Notes under the pieces: generated by a model
Told to the model about the DNA's origin: nothing
Database searches by the model: none
Seen by the model: the letters and a program-made list of their open reading frames with translations, nothing else
Shown here: one piece after another, positions 15,950 to 25,191 of the stretch
Layout of the letters: the number at the start of each line of letters is the position of its first letter
Numbering within the stretch: position 1 is the first letter of the stretch
DNA from: Streptomyces hirsutus
Lineage (GTDB): Bacteria > Actinomycetota > Actinomycetes > Streptomycetales > Streptomycetaceae
Length of the DNA: 56,623 bases
NCBI RefSeq assembly: GCF_001418415.1
Contig: NZ_LIQT01000173.1
Location: 1-56,623 of the forward strand
Reading direction: 5' to 3'
Position numbers and translations under genes: made by a program

Positions 15950-17425
15950 CTACCGGGGCGCTACCGCGTCCTCGGTGCTTTTCGGGCGCATCCGTTCCCG
16001 CACCAACGAGACCGCGATCACCAGCACGGCCACGAGCACGGAGAGCAGCACCTGGCTCCGTCCGCCGCCCTCCCTGTCGTCGGTGAGCATGTAGACGAGC
16101 ACGAACGAGATCATCGCGATCGTCGCCCACGTCAGATAAGGGAACAGCCACATCCGGACGACGAGCTTCTCCGGGTTCTCGCGCAGGATGATTCCCCGCA
16201 TCCGCAGTTGCGAGAAGCAGATGACCAGCCACACGAAGAGCGCGACCGCGCCCGAGGAGTTCAGCAGGAACTGGAACACCGTGTCCGGCCACAGGTAGTT
16301 GAAGGCGACCGCCACGAAGCCGAAGGCCACGGAGGCCAGGATCGCGGCCTGCGGGACACCTTGCGCGTTCGTCCGTACGAAGGACTGCGGGGCGTCGCCG
16401 CGTTGGCCCAGGGAGAAGGCCATCCGGGAGGCGGTGTAGAGGCCGGAGTTGAGACAGGACAGCACGGCGGTCAGCACGATGAAGTTCATGATCTCGCCGG
16501 CGTGCGGGATGCCGATCGAGTCCAGGGCCGCGACGTACGACCCCTTCTCCTCGATCGCGGGGTCGTTCCACGGCAGCAGGGAGACCACGACGAGGATCGA
16601 GCCGACGTAGAAGAGGCCGACCCGCCAGATCACGCTCCTGGTGGCCTTCGCGACCGCCCGCTGCGCGTCCGGGGACTCGGCGGCGGCGAGGGTGACGATC
16701 TCGCTGCCCATGAAGGAGAAGACGACCAGCAGGATGCCGGTGAGGATCGCTCCGGGACCGTTCGGCAGGAAGCCGCCGTGTTCGGTGAGGTTGCCGAATC
16801 CTGTCACGGCGTTGTCGGAGCCGGGCAGCACACCGAAGATCGCCAGACCGCCGAGGACGATGAAGCCCGCGATGGCGACGACCTTGATGCCCGCGAACCA
16901 GAACTCGAACTCGCCGAAGGAACCGACCGAGACCAGGTTCGTGGCGGTGAGGACCACCATCACGATCAGTGCCCAGGCCCACTGCGGTACGGCCGGCACC
17001 CACCCTTCCAGGATCACGGCAGCCGCGGTCGCCTCCACGGCGAGCACGACGACCCAGAAGAACCAGTACAGCCAGCCGATCGAGAACCCGGCCCAGCGGC
17101 CCAGCGCCCGGTCCGCGTAGGCGGAGAAGGAACCGGAGGTCGGATAGGCCGCGGCCATCTCGCCGAGCATCCGCATCACCAAGACGACCAGGGCTCCGAC
17201 CAGGGCGTACGACAGCAGGATGCCGGGCCCGGCGGCGGTGATACCGGAGGCGGAGCCCACGAAGAGGCCGGCGCCGATCACACCACCGATGGCGATCATG
17301 GACAGATGGCGGTTCTTGAGACCGGCCTTCAGACCCGACTGCTCCGGGGGCTGACCGCCGGCGGGTGGAGCGGTGGCAGGTGGAGCGGTGGCGGGGGCCA
17401 GAGAGTCAGGGGCGCGTGCAGTCAT
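15950..17425 (-). CDS. APC-superfamily amino acid permease (GABA permease-like)
   Basis: 491 aa with about 12 transmembrane helices. The N-terminal signature GLKNRHLSMIAIGGVIGAGL of amino acid/polyamine permeases is clear, with LGEMAAAYPTSGSFSAYADR in helix 3 and FSFMGSEIVTLAAAESPDAQ in the middle. A Pro/Ala-rich 30-residue cytoplasmic N-terminus precedes it. Substrate cannot be read from the sequence; the closest named type is GABA/aromatic amino acid permease. The divergent-side neighbour is a PucR regulator on the same strand, which often controls such transport/catabolic genes. Confidence 0.92.
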   Translation of the reverse strand: MTARAPDSLAPATAPPATAPPAGGQPPEQSGLKAGLKNRHLSMIAIGGVIGAGLFVGSASGITAAGPGILLSYALVGALVVLVMRMLGEMAAAYPTSGSFSAYADRALGRWAGFSIGWLYWFFWVVVLAVEATAAAVILEGWVPAVPQWAWALIVMVVLTATNLVSVGSFGEFEFWFAGIKVVAIAGFIVLGGLAIFGVLPGSDNAVTGFGNLTEHGGFLPNGPGAILTGILLVVFSFMGSEIVTLAAAESPDAQRAVAKATRSVIWRVGLFYVGSILVVVSLLPWNDPAIEEKGSYVAALDSIGIPHAGEIMNFIVLTAVLSCLNSGLYTASRMAFSLGQRGDAPQSFVRTNAQGVPQAAILASVAFGFVAVAFNYLWPDTVFQFLLNSSGAVALFVWLVICFSQLRMRGIILRENPEKLVVRMWLFPYLTWATIAMISFVLVYMLTDDREGGGRSQVLLSVLVAVLVIAVSLVRERMRPKSTEDAVAPR

Positions 17426-17815
17426 GTCGACATCCGTCCAAAGTGGGGTTGGGGAGTCATGCGGGGGGAGTGGCTGTCGTGTTCACCGGGTCACTGGTTC
17501 ACCGATCACCGGAGATCCGGATCTCCGGATCGCCTCGGCGGCGGGGGCGAGCAGGCCGGTCCGGCAGGGGTCGGCCATGGCCCTGAGGGTTCTCGAAAGC
17601 GTTCACGATGCGGGGCGCGGTATGCGGATGCTGTGCAGGTGGTGGGGTCACCGCACGTCGGTGCTGCGCTCCGTCTCCTCGTGAGAGGCGGTCCGCATCA
17701 CTTGCGGAGATGGATTTGCGCAAGCGTATGGGGGGTCATGAGGCGATGTGTTTGTGCAGCACGACAAATCCGCCTCCGATGGCTGTACGACCGGCCGATG
17801 CGGAAGGAAGCGGGA
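17426..17815. other. Promoter gap between PucR gene and permease
   Basis: About 390 bp between two same-strand genes. It probably contains the permease promoter. GATCCGGATCTCCGGATC-like short palindromic sequence is seen around 17515-17535 (GGAGATCCGGATCTCC core), a possible operator. Confidence 0.45.
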
Positions 17816-19450
17816 TCAGGTGGTGGACGGCGGCAACCGCAGCTGGAGCATGGCAAGCAGACGCTGATCGGGACGACTCATTTCGAGACCGGTCAGCTCC
17901 TCGGCCCGGCGAATGCGATAGCGCAGCGTGTTGGGGTGCACGTACAGCTGGGCGGCGGCGGCCCGTACGTCACCGAAGGAGTTCAGGTAGGTCAGGAGGG
18001 TCTCCACCAGGCGACTCTGGTGCCGGCTGTCGTGCGCGACGAGGGCGGTCAGCCGTGGATCCCGTATCTCGGGACGGTCGGAAAGCAGCGTCAGCACTTC
18101 ACTGACCAGTACTTCCGCCTGGATGTCCGGCAGCGCGGCGACCGCGGTGGGTACATCGGCCCTCAGCATGGCGTCGAGGATGCGGTCGGCCTCCCGGCGC
18201 GACTCCGGGGCGTCCCCGAGGCCGGACACCACGCACCCGACCGAGCCACGCAGTGGCAGGCCCAGGTGGCGGCGCGCGGCTTCGGTGATCTCCTGGCCCC
18301 AGCCGCGCAGCGTGTCTATGTCGATGCTGCGCGGCAACTGGGGCAGGAGCACGTAGATGCGGGGATCGACCTGCGTGACCAGTGCGCTGCGATGCCGGGC
18401 GGCTATGTGCACGGAGACCAGGTTGGTGACTTCGGCATGGGTCAGCTCCGGTGCGGCGACGACATCCGCGGTTCCGTACGAGAAGCCCAGGACAGCGGCC
18501 GGACGGGTCGCGTCGAATCCCAGGTGGGTGGCCAGCGGCTGCGGCCCGGTGTTCCCCTCCAGAAGTCCGGCCAGCAGGGTCCGGGTGAACGTCAGTCCCT
18601 CCGAGAGCTCCCGGCGACGGCGCACCAGGTGGAGCGCGGCGACCCGGGCGGCTCCCAGCAGTGCCTGGTCCGAGCGTTCGGACAGCGGAGTCGAGCCCTC
18701 CTGCACCCAGATGGTCCCCAGTTGCCGGTCCCCGGACCGGATGGCCACCGCGAGCCGGCGGCGGATCCCCAGCTCGGGATGACTGTCGATGCTGATCACC
18801 TCGTCGCTGGAGTGCAGGTGCTGGAACACCCCCCACTCGCGTAGCTTCGCCAGATACGCCTCCGGTCCCTGCCAGCCGAGGATGGAGCGCCGCCGCAGGT
18901 CGTCGATCTCGTCGGAGTCGGTGGAGCGGGAGTACGCCAGTACCCGGTTGGCGGCGTCCTCGATGCTGACGGTGCCGCCGGTGAGGATGGCGGTGGTCTG
19001 GGCGAGCGAGAACAGGTCGCCCTCCGCGGCCCCTTCGCCCGGGCGGCCCGGCAGCGCGTCGTCGAGGGCGGCGCGGGCCAGCGCGTTCACCCGTTCCCAG
19101 CGCGCTTCGCTGCGCAACGAGAGCAGGGCGACCCCGGCCTCGGCGGCAATCTCACTGAGGCCCGCAGCCTGGCCGGGACCATCCAGTTTGACCACGACGC
19201 CGGCGGCTCCGTGCCGCCCGGCGGCCCGTAGTGCGGGATAAGCGGCTCGGCCACGGGCACCGATGACGAGAACCAGCTCGCCCGGCTGAGTGGTCGACGG
19301 GTCCTCGGGATCGAGCAGGGCAACGCCGCGGATCTCGACGTCCAATCCGGCGGGAGCGGCCTGCACCTCCACCAGCGAATCACCGAGTGCCATCAGCAAC
19401 TCGCGCAGGCTGACGCCCGCTGTGAGCGGAGATGTCTCGGCCGAATCCAT
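17816..19450 (-). CDS. PucR-family transcriptional regulator
   Basis: 544 aa. An N-terminal PucR-type sensory domain (about 10-130, LRELLMALGDSLVEV; PGELVLVIGARGRAAYPAL), a central GGDEF-like/CdaR region, and a C-terminal helix-turn-helix (VETLLTYLNSFGDVRAAAAQ then LYVHPNTLRYRIRRAEELTG) that defines the family. PucR proteins activate purine, amino acid or polyamine catabolism genes in response to metabolites. Its place directly upstream of the permease gene suggests that the permease is a target. Confidence 0.93.
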   Translation of the reverse strand: MDSAETSPLTAGVSLRELLMALGDSLVEVQAAPAGLDVEIRGVALLDPEDPSTTQPGELVLVIGARGRAAYPALRAAGRHGAAGVVVKLDGPGQAAGLSEIAAEAGVALLSLRSEARWERVNALARAALDDALPGRPGEGAAEGDLFSLAQTTAILTGGTVSIEDAANRVLAYSRSTDSDEIDDLRRRSILGWQGPEAYLAKLREWGVFQHLHSSDEVISIDSHPELGIRRRLAVAIRSGDRQLGTIWVQEGSTPLSERSDQALLGAARVAALHLVRRRRELSEGLTFTRTLLAGLLEGNTGPQPLATHLGFDATRPAAVLGFSYGTADVVAAPELTHAEVTNLVSVHIAARHRSALVTQVDPRIYVLLPQLPRSIDIDTLRGWGQEITEAARRHLGLPLRGSVGCVVSGLGDAPESRREADRILDAMLRADVPTAVAALPDIQAEVLVSEVLTLLSDRPEIRDPRLTALVAHDSRHQSRLVETLLTYLNSFGDVRAAAAQLYVHPNTLRYRIRRAEELTGLEMSRPDQRLLAMLQLRLPPSTT

Positions 19451-19553
19451 GATCGTCGCCTCTGCTGGGAGCCATGCCGAGCCGTGATGTTATCTGTCCG
19501 GCAACGGGGACCGCACCGGGTCATTCGTGGACCGCCGCGCGTGCGACGGCACG

Positions 19554-19718
19554 ATGCCTTTCGAGGTGGAGTATGAACACGGGGGACGGCGCGCGGCCGT
19601 ATCCGCGGCGAGGTCGTCCTCCGCGTTCTTTGTCGACGAGTACCGCGCCGGGGCGGCGGGGATCGAGTGCGCGATCAGGCGGGTGGACCGGAAGTTCCCG
19701 GCGCAGGCGTTCCGGTGA
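19554..19718 (+). CDS. Small hypothetical protein
   Basis: 54 aa from ATG 19554 (MPFEVEYEHGGRRAAVSAAR...FPAQAFR). Protein-like composition with an amphipathic start, but no known motif and no strong ribosome binding site. It could be a real short gene or chance. Confidence 0.35.
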   Translation: MPFEVEYEHGGRRAAVSAARSSSAFFVDEYRAGAAGIECAIRRVDRKFPAQAFR

Positions 19719-19722
19719 GCCG

Positions 19723-20508
19723 TTACGCTCCGCTTTCGGCGCTGCGGCTCGGGCGGGGACGCATCAGCCCCGCCGCGCACACCACCACGGGTACGGCGAC
19801 GGCGGGCACGGTCCACCACGGGATGCCGATCCACACCGCCGGCAGGCCCACCCCGAAACAGACCGCGATGGTGGTGAGGAGCAGCCGCTTGCCGTACGGA
19901 TTCCAGGTGTAGGGCTCGTAGTCACGGGGCCTGACCAGACGCACCGCACCGAACACGAGTGCTTGAGCCGCGACGAGCCCGGCGAGCACGCCGACGGCGG
20001 CGTTCATCTGGAGTTCGTCGCGGGGCGCCTCCGAGGTGTTCTGCCGTACACCGTCCTTGCTGAGCACCACGATGTCGCGGCGCCAGGCGGTGGCCGTGAC
20101 CTGGTCGCCGGACTCGAGCCGCTCCAGGAGCGGCCCGGGGTCGCCGAAGGACACGGTTCCCCGCCAGGAGTCCTGGTCCGTCAGGGTCGCCATGTAGGAG
20201 GATCCCTTCTCGGCGGGCTTGTTCACCGTCTCCTCCACGGTGAGGTGCCAGGTGCTCAGGCAGTCCGTCCGCGCCTGCTCCCTCGCACGGGAGGAGCACG
20301 GCTCGGCCGCGCGGTAGTCCCGGTAGCGGTCGCTGTCGGAGGGCAGCCACCAGCTGAACACCACGTAGCAGGCTGCCGCCGGGATCAGGGACAGCACGAT
20401 CAGCAGCACACCCGTGAACCGCGTCCGGCCCGGCGACCGCCGGCCGGCACGGCCCTCGCTCGGCGGCCTGCCCGCGCCGGACGTCGTAGCCATCACTCGT
20501 GGTGTCAT
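19723..20508 (-). CDS. Hypothetical membrane protein
   Basis: 261 aa; GGAGGAGG lies 6 bases before ATG 20508. One membrane segment at about 32-52 (FTGVLLIVLSLIPAAACYVV), an extracytoplasmic region of about 110 residues with two Cys (AEPCSSRAREQARTDCLSTW), then three helices near the C-terminus (AAVGVLAGLVAAQALVFGAV; LLLTTIAVCFGVGLPAVWIG; WWTVPAVAVPVVVCAAGL). It looks like a conserved Streptomyces membrane protein of unknown role. Confidence 0.8.
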   Translation of the reverse strand: MTPRVMATTSGAGRPPSEGRAGRRSPGRTRFTGVLLIVLSLIPAAACYVVFSWWLPSDSDRYRDYRAAEPCSSRAREQARTDCLSTWHLTVEETVNKPAEKGSSYMATLTDQDSWRGTVSFGDPGPLLERLESGDQVTATAWRRDIVVLSKDGVRQNTSEAPRDELQMNAAVGVLAGLVAAQALVFGAVRLVRPRDYEPYTWNPYGKRLLLTTIAVCFGVGLPAVWIGIPWWTVPAVAVPVVVCAAGLMRPRPSRSAESGA

Positions 20509-20907
20509 CGCCTGCCTCCTCCGCCCCAGCCTTCATCAGCCGGAAGCGGGAACACCACGAGGTCGGACGGCAGTCTGGGAGGGGCAGTGGCTTCCGTATC
20601 CCAGCAAGCGCAGCCGTGATGGGGCCGTCGAAGGGTGGGATCGGATCGCGGGATCCGATCCGGAGATGTCGTGGTGGGCGCGCCCTCACCAGGTTCCCTG
20701 CCCAGAGCTGAGCAGGGGAGATCCAGCCGACCGCCGACAGCCGTCGTCCTTTCCCCGTCCGATCTGCGAAAGGTCGACGAAAGGGTCGGATCACGAGGTC
20801 GTACGACCCTTGTCCCGAGGCCGGCCGTCGGAAAGTCCGGCACCTTGCGAGGCCATGCGGGATTCGGGAAGTCACCGGCGTCCGACGTCGCTCACCAACC
20901 GGTGGTG
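20509..20907. other. Gap between two leftward membrane-protein genes
   Basis: About 400 bp with no supportable gene. Expected to hold the promoter for the leftward gene at 20508. A GATCGCGGGATCCGATC-like imperfect palindrome lies near 20640-20660. Confidence 0.4.
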
Positions 20908-21216
20908 TCAGGCGCGTTCCGCCTCGGTCGTCTCCTCGGTCGTCTCCTCGGCGGCCGTGGCCCGGGTGCGACGACGGCCCAGCAAGGCGCTTCCCGCGAT
21001 CACCAGGCCGATGGCGGCGACCCTGGCGGCCTGGTGGTAGCCGGCCGCCAACTCCTCCGGGGTGCCGGGCAGCCGGAAGAAGAACCACGCTGCCGCGAGA
21101 CCGCCGGTGGCGATCAGTGCGCCCGCCACCGTCACGAATTCGCCGTCCTCGGCGTGCCCGGCCGGCCGGTCGCCGACCCTCCGTCGCGGACGCTGACGAT
21201 CGCCTTGCGCTACCAC
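20908..21216 (-). CDS. Small membrane protein
   Basis: 102 aa. Two hydrophobic segments (FVTVAGALIATGGLAAAWFF at about 27-46 and AARVAAIGLVIAGSALLG at about 63-80) and a charged C-terminal tail rich in Thr and Glu (AAEETTEETTEAERA). Start taken at GTG 21216; a start nearer the first helix is possible. Function unknown. Confidence 0.6.
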   Translation of the reverse strand: MVAQGDRQRPRRRVGDRPAGHAEDGEFVTVAGALIATGGLAAAWFFFRLPGTPEELAAGYHQAARVAAIGLVIAGSALLGRRRTRATAAEETTEETTEAERA

Positions 21217-21350
21217 CGGCAGGGGCCCTGATGATCAAGATCGGATACCACCGGGCACGGCCCTTCCCCCGTGGCGGGTGAGGCACGGGGCGCGCGCCTC
21301 GGGTGCGATGGACAAAGCGGTGGGCGCCGGCTGCTGCCCGGCCTGCCCCA

Positions 21351-21390
21351 CCGGCGTACAGGCGTACCGGCGTACCGGCGTACCGGGCCG
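21351..21390. repeat. 8-bp microsatellite
   Basis: About four tandem GGCGTACC units just upstream of the MFS transporter gene. Confidence 0.75.
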
Positions 21391-21409
21391 ACTCAGCGAG
21401 GTGGACAGC

Positions 21410-23038
21410 GTGAAGCACTGGCGGGCTCTGATCGTTCTCGGTACGGCCCAGTTCCTGATGGTCCTGGACACCTCCGTCATGAACGTGTCCATCAGCCGGC
21501 TGGTCGAGGACTTCGACACGGAGGTCACCGCCATCCAGGCCGTCATCACGTTGTACGCACTGGTCATGGCGGCGTTCATGATCATCGGTGGGAGGCTCGG
21601 GGACATCTTCGGGCGTCGCCGCATGTTCCTTCTGGGGCTGGTCGTCTACGGCGTGGGGTCGGCCCTGACCGCTGTGGCCCCCACGCTGGGGGTCCTCACG
21701 CTGGGCTGGTCCGTCATCGAGGGACTCGGAGCCGCGATGGTGCTGCCGGCCATGGCCGCCCTCGTCGCGGAGTCGTACCGCGGGCGGGACCGGGCCGTCG
21801 CCTACGCGGTCATCGGCGGGCTCGCCGGCGCCGGGATCGCGGTCGGCCCGTTGCTGGGCGGCTGGGTGACGACGTATCTCACCTGGAGGCTGGTCTTCGC
21901 CGGCGAGGTCGTGGTCGTCGTGGCCGTCCTGCTGTGCCGCCGGGTGATCGCGACGCCCGTCCGGACCGGCCCGCCTCCCCGGCTGGACGGCGTCGGTGCC
22001 GTGCTCTCGGCGGCCGGACTGGGGCTGGGCGTGCTCGGCGTGCTGCAGAGCAGCACGTGGGGATGGGTGCAGCCCCGGAACCCTCCCTTCACCGTGTTCG
22101 GCTTCGCCCCGACGCTGTTCGTCGTCGGCGCCGGGGTGGCCGTCCTGGCCGTCTTCCGGTCCTGGGAGCGGCGGCGCGACAGCCGAGGCGCCGACCCTCT
22201 CGTGCACCTGTCCCTGCTGGGCAGGCCCGTGCTGCGGTCCGGCCTGCTGACACTGCTGAGCCAGAACCTCATCCTCCTGGGGCTGTTCTTCACCATCCCG
22301 CTGTACTTGCAGGTGGTGCAGGGGTTCGATGCCTTCCAGACGGGGCTGCGCCTGCTCCCGGTGTCCGTCACCATGCTCGTGACTTCCCTGTCCGCGTCCC
22401 CACTGGGACGGGTGTGGGGGCCGCGCCGGGTGGTCCGGCTGGCCCTGATCATCCTGGCGGCGGCCATCGTGTGGCTGCTGGCCACCATCGACCCGGTCAT
22501 CGACGACGCGCAGTTCGCCGGAGCCATGGCCCTGCTGGGCGTGGGCGTCGGCCTGCTCGCCTCGCAACTGGGCAACGTCATCCAGTCCGGCGTCGGCGAG
22601 GAAGAACGCAGCGAGGCCGGAGGGCTCCAGTTCACGGCACAGAACCTGGGCTCGGCGCTGGGCACCGCGCTCATCGGGTCGATCCTCATCGGCGCGCTGG
22701 CCCACGCCTTCACCACACAGGTGGCGGACGACCCGCGGCTGTCCGAAGAAGCCCGCACGCAGGTCGGTGTCTCCCTCGAAGCCGGGGTCACCTTCGTCTC
22801 CACCGAGCAGGTGCGCTCGGCGGCCGGGCGTGCCGGGTTGCCGCCGTCCGAGGTGGACGCCGTCGCGGACTCCTACGCCTCCGCGCAGTTGGCCGGCCTG
22901 AAGGCGGCGATCCTGGCCACCGGCGGCATCGCTCTCGCCAGTTTGCTGGTCACACCGCACCTGCCGACCGCCCGGGACAGCCGTCCGCGGCAGCCGAACG
23001 CCGGTGACCCGGCCGAAGTGACCGGTCCAACGCGTTGA
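21410..23038 (+). CDS. MFS drug-efflux transporter, DHA2 (EmrB/QacA) type
   Basis: 542 aa from GTG 21410 (GAGG 9 bases upstream; GTG 21401 is an alternative). About 14 helices. Motif A is GGRLGDIFGRRRMF between helices 2 and 3, motif C-like GGLAGAGIAVGPLLGGW in helix 5, and the N-terminus FLMVLDTSVMNVSISRL is the usual DHA2 opening. Proton-driven export of drugs or metabolites; substrate unknown. The following small membrane protein gene starts 18 bp later and may be co-transcribed. Confidence 0.93.
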   Translation: MKHWRALIVLGTAQFLMVLDTSVMNVSISRLVEDFDTEVTAIQAVITLYALVMAAFMIIGGRLGDIFGRRRMFLLGLVVYGVGSALTAVAPTLGVLTLGWSVIEGLGAAMVLPAMAALVAESYRGRDRAVAYAVIGGLAGAGIAVGPLLGGWVTTYLTWRLVFAGEVVVVVAVLLCRRVIATPVRTGPPPRLDGVGAVLSAAGLGLGVLGVLQSSTWGWVQPRNPPFTVFGFAPTLFVVGAGVAVLAVFRSWERRRDSRGADPLVHLSLLGRPVLRSGLLTLLSQNLILLGLFFTIPLYLQVVQGFDAFQTGLRLLPVSVTMLVTSLSASPLGRVWGPRRVVRLALIILAAAIVWLLATIDPVIDDAQFAGAMALLGVGVGLLASQLGNVIQSGVGEEERSEAGGLQFTAQNLGSALGTALIGSILIGALAHAFTTQVADDPRLSEEARTQVGVSLEAGVTFVSTEQVRSAAGRAGLPPSEVDAVADSYASAQLAGLKAAILATGGIALASLLVTPHLPTARDSRPRQPNAGDPAEVTGPTR

Positions 23039-23055
23039 GACCAAGGGAGTCAGGC

Positions 23056-23589
23056 GTGTCCAGAACCAGAACCAGGGCCGGCCCGGCCACGGACCGGCGG
23101 GCGCGCCGTGCCGAGCGCCGGGTCCACGCGGATTACACGGGCGGCGTCTACGGATCCATGCTCGCGGCCTCCGTGGTGCTCGGCGCCGGTTCGCTGGGCT
23201 CGTTCCCCCGCACCGAGCTGGTGCTGCTGCTGTTGCTCACCGGCGTGGTGTTCTGGATCGCGCACGTACACGCCCAGTTGTTCGGGGCGCGGCTGGCGCA
23301 GCGGACTCTGGACCGCCGGGTGGTGCTGCACGTGTGCCGTGAGGAGTGGCCCATCGTCAAGGCCGCTCTCCCGCCGGCCGCCGCGGTGGCCTTCAGCCCG
23401 CTCCTGGGCCTGGACGTGCGGGGCGCCCTCTGGCTGGCCCTCGCCGTCGCCGTGGCCGAGCAGGTGGGCTGGTCCGTGGCCGCGGCGCACCGTAACGGTG
23501 CTTCCCGGCGGCTGATGGCCGCCACCGCGTCGGTCAATCTGCTGCTCGGCCTGCTGATCATCTCCTTCAAGATCATTCTGAAGCATTGA
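23056..23589 (+). CDS. Hypothetical membrane protein
   Basis: 177 aa from GTG 23056. About five helices (YGSMLAASVVLGAGSLGSF; LVLLLLLTGVVFWIAHVHA; two around LPPAAAVAFSPLLGL and ALWLALAVAVAEQVGW; SVNLLLGLLIISFKIIL). The pattern FWIAHVHAQLFG is typical of a conserved actinobacterial membrane family without known function. It directly follows the MFS gene. Confidence 0.75.
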   Translation: MSRTRTRAGPATDRRARRAERRVHADYTGGVYGSMLAASVVLGAGSLGSFPRTELVLLLLLTGVVFWIAHVHAQLFGARLAQRTLDRRVVLHVCREEWPIVKAALPPAAAVAFSPLLGLDVRGALWLALAVAVAEQVGWSVAAAHRNGASRRLMAATASVNLLLGLLIISFKIILKH

Positions 23590-23723
23590 GAACGCGGGGC
23601 CCGGTGTCCGCAGCCGGGTGAAGGGTCACCTGTATCGGGTGATGCCCGGAGGGAGCAGGGAGTGGAGGATCAAGAGGAAGGGCGCCGTTCGCCCGTCACC
23701 GGCAGTCCGTGGGAGGACAGCCC

Positions 23724-23921
23724 GTGCGCTGTGAGATCCGAGTCGAGGGACATCTGTCGGAAACGCTGGCCGAAGCCTTCCCGGAGCTGGGCCGGGCGGT
23801 GATGTCCGGTCAGACCGTCCTGTTCGGCCCGGTCATGGACGAGGCGCACCTGTACGGGCTGCTGGCGCGCTGCCAGTCACTGGGACTGCGCGTCGTGGAG
23901 ATGCGACAGCTTCCGGAGTGA
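23724..23921 (+). CDS. Small conserved protein
   Basis: 65 aa from GTG 23724, GGGAGG 8 bases upstream. The fold pattern CEIRVEGHLSETLAEAFPEL then QTVLFGPVMDEAHLYGLLAR and LGLRVVEMRQLPE suggests a small alpha/beta (ferredoxin-like) domain. Proteins of this size are frequent in Streptomyces; no activity is known. Confidence 0.75.
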   Translation: MRCEIRVEGHLSETLAEAFPELGRAVMSGQTVLFGPVMDEAHLYGLLARCQSLGLRVVEMRQLPE

Positions 23922-24001
23922 CGGGACCGGGCGATGCGCGGGGCCGGACGGCCGGATCCCCCCGCGTGGCGACCGGGCGGGAGCCTCGGTGCCGTTCCGC
24001 C

Positions 24002-24041
24002 CTGATCCTGCCTGATCCGCCCTGATTCTGCCTGATCCGGC
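24002..24041. repeat. 10-bp imperfect tandem repeat
   Basis: Four units of the form CTGATCCTGC / CTGATCCGCC / CTGATTCTGC / CTGATCCGGC in the gap after the small protein gene. Confidence 0.75.
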
Positions 24042-24190
24042 CGGAGCTGCAGGTGGCTCCCAGCGCCTCGAAGTCCCGCTCGTTCTGGTCGGCGCAGGAC
24101 CGGGCGATCTCCGCGAGCACGCGGTCGAAGCGGTCGCTGTCGCCCAGGTGGGCCACGAGGGGAGTGGATCGCCCGAGCGAACGTGGGCCC
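24040..24190 (-). pseudogene. C-terminal relic of a DUF2252 protein
   Basis: Minus-strand frames give TFARAIHSPRG and then, after a frameshift, HLGDSDRFDRVLAEIARS plus CADQNERDFEAL. This is the characteristic end of DUF2252 proteins (LARAHAR..D, YLG.SD.FD.A...FA..YADQNERDY). No upstream kinase-like part remains. Confidence 0.7.
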
Positions 24191-24504
24191 CTGCCAGGGA
24201 CGGCCCGGACGGGGTTCGCTCCGCGCGGGCTGTGCCCGGGGCTCATCTCGTGCCTCTTCGTTCCGTCCAGCCGGCGGGCCGGATGGGTCGGACGGGTCGG
24301 ACGGACCGGACGAGCCGGCGAGCCCGGCGCCCGGGGACTCCCGCCTCGCGGCCACGCCGGCGTCGAGGGACCACCCGTGGTGGGTGATCCCGGCACCCGG
24401 TGACAGACGTGACCCTGGATCGGTCAGGTCCTCGCGCACCGCCGGACGTGCACCGCCCCGTCGGCGCATCCGGAAGCGACCGACCGATCATGCGAGGAGG
24501 AGTC
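24191..24504. other. Gap upstream of the membrane-protein operon
   Basis: About 310 bp with GGACGG/CGGACGG-rich low complexity at 24270-24330. Presumably the promoter region of the 24505-29091 gene run. Confidence 0.4.
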
Positions 24505-25164
24505 ATGGCCATGTCGCGTGGTCCGGCATCGCGTACCGGGCCGGAACACCAGTCCGGCGGAGCGGCCCTCGATCCGATGGGCGATCCCGCACGCGCACTC
24601 GCGCGGCTCGGCCGTTCATGGACCTGGCTCCTGGGCTCGGCCGTCGTGACGCTGGTGCCCGGCGTCCTGGTTCTGGTCTGGCCGGAGGCGACCCTGCACG
24701 CCCTGGCGGTCCTCATCGGCCTGTACCTGCTGGTGACCGGGGCGTTCCGGTTCGTGGCCGTCTTCGCGCGGGAGGGGCACGAGCGGCTCCCGGGGCTGCT
24801 CCTGGCCGTGCTGTACGTCCTGGCCGGGGTGTTGTGCCTGCGGAACCCGCTGCAGACGATCGCCGCGCTCTCTCTGATCGTCGGGGTGGTCTGGCTCGTC
24901 TCCGGCGTCCTCACCCTCTACACGGCCCTCGCTGCCCAGGACCTGCCGCACCGTGGCGTCGTCCTGGGCATGGCCGTACTCGCCATCGTCGCGGGGATCG
25001 TGGTCCTCGCCCTGCCTGCCGAATCGGCCCGCGCCCTGACCCGGTTGCTCGGCCTGTGGCTCGTCCTGCTCGGCCTGGCCGAGGTGGTGGTCGCCTTCGC
25101 GTGGCGGGCCGCGCTCCGAAGGACGCACCCCACGGGGCCGCACATGCCCGCCCCGACGGCCTGA
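24505..25164 (+). CDS. HdeD-family membrane protein
   Basis: 219 aa; GAGGAGGAG precedes ATG 24505. Six helices after a 35-residue cytoplasmic start (LLGSAVVTLVPGVLVLVWP; ALAVLIGLYLLVTGAFRFVA; LLLAVLYVLAGVLCLRNP; ALSLIVGVVWLVSGVLTLY; LGMAVLAIVAGIVVLALP; LLGLWLVLLGLAEVVVAF). The repeated GVLVLVWPEATL / GIVVLALPAESA halves are the mark of the DUF308/HdeD acid-resistance family. First gene of a five-gene membrane run. Confidence 0.88.
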   Translation: MAMSRGPASRTGPEHQSGGAALDPMGDPARALARLGRSWTWLLGSAVVTLVPGVLVLVWPEATLHALAVLIGLYLLVTGAFRFVAVFAREGHERLPGLLLAVLYVLAGVLCLRNPLQTIAALSLIVGVVWLVSGVLTLYTALAAQDLPHRGVVLGMAVLAIVAGIVVLALPAESARALTRLLGLWLVLLGLAEVVVAFAWRAALRRTHPTGPHMPAPTA

Positions 25165-25191
25165 CACCGCGACCGCCGCGGAGGAGCACCC

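Noticed and set aside
15884..18844. 986-codon open frame on the plus strand
   Set aside because: Antisense shadow of the permease and PucR genes; His/Gln/Arg/Asp-rich composition without motifs.
19922..23044. 1040-codon minus-strand frame
   Set aside because: Overlaps the MFS gene, whose motifs and ribosome binding site are clear; the frame is a high-GC shadow.
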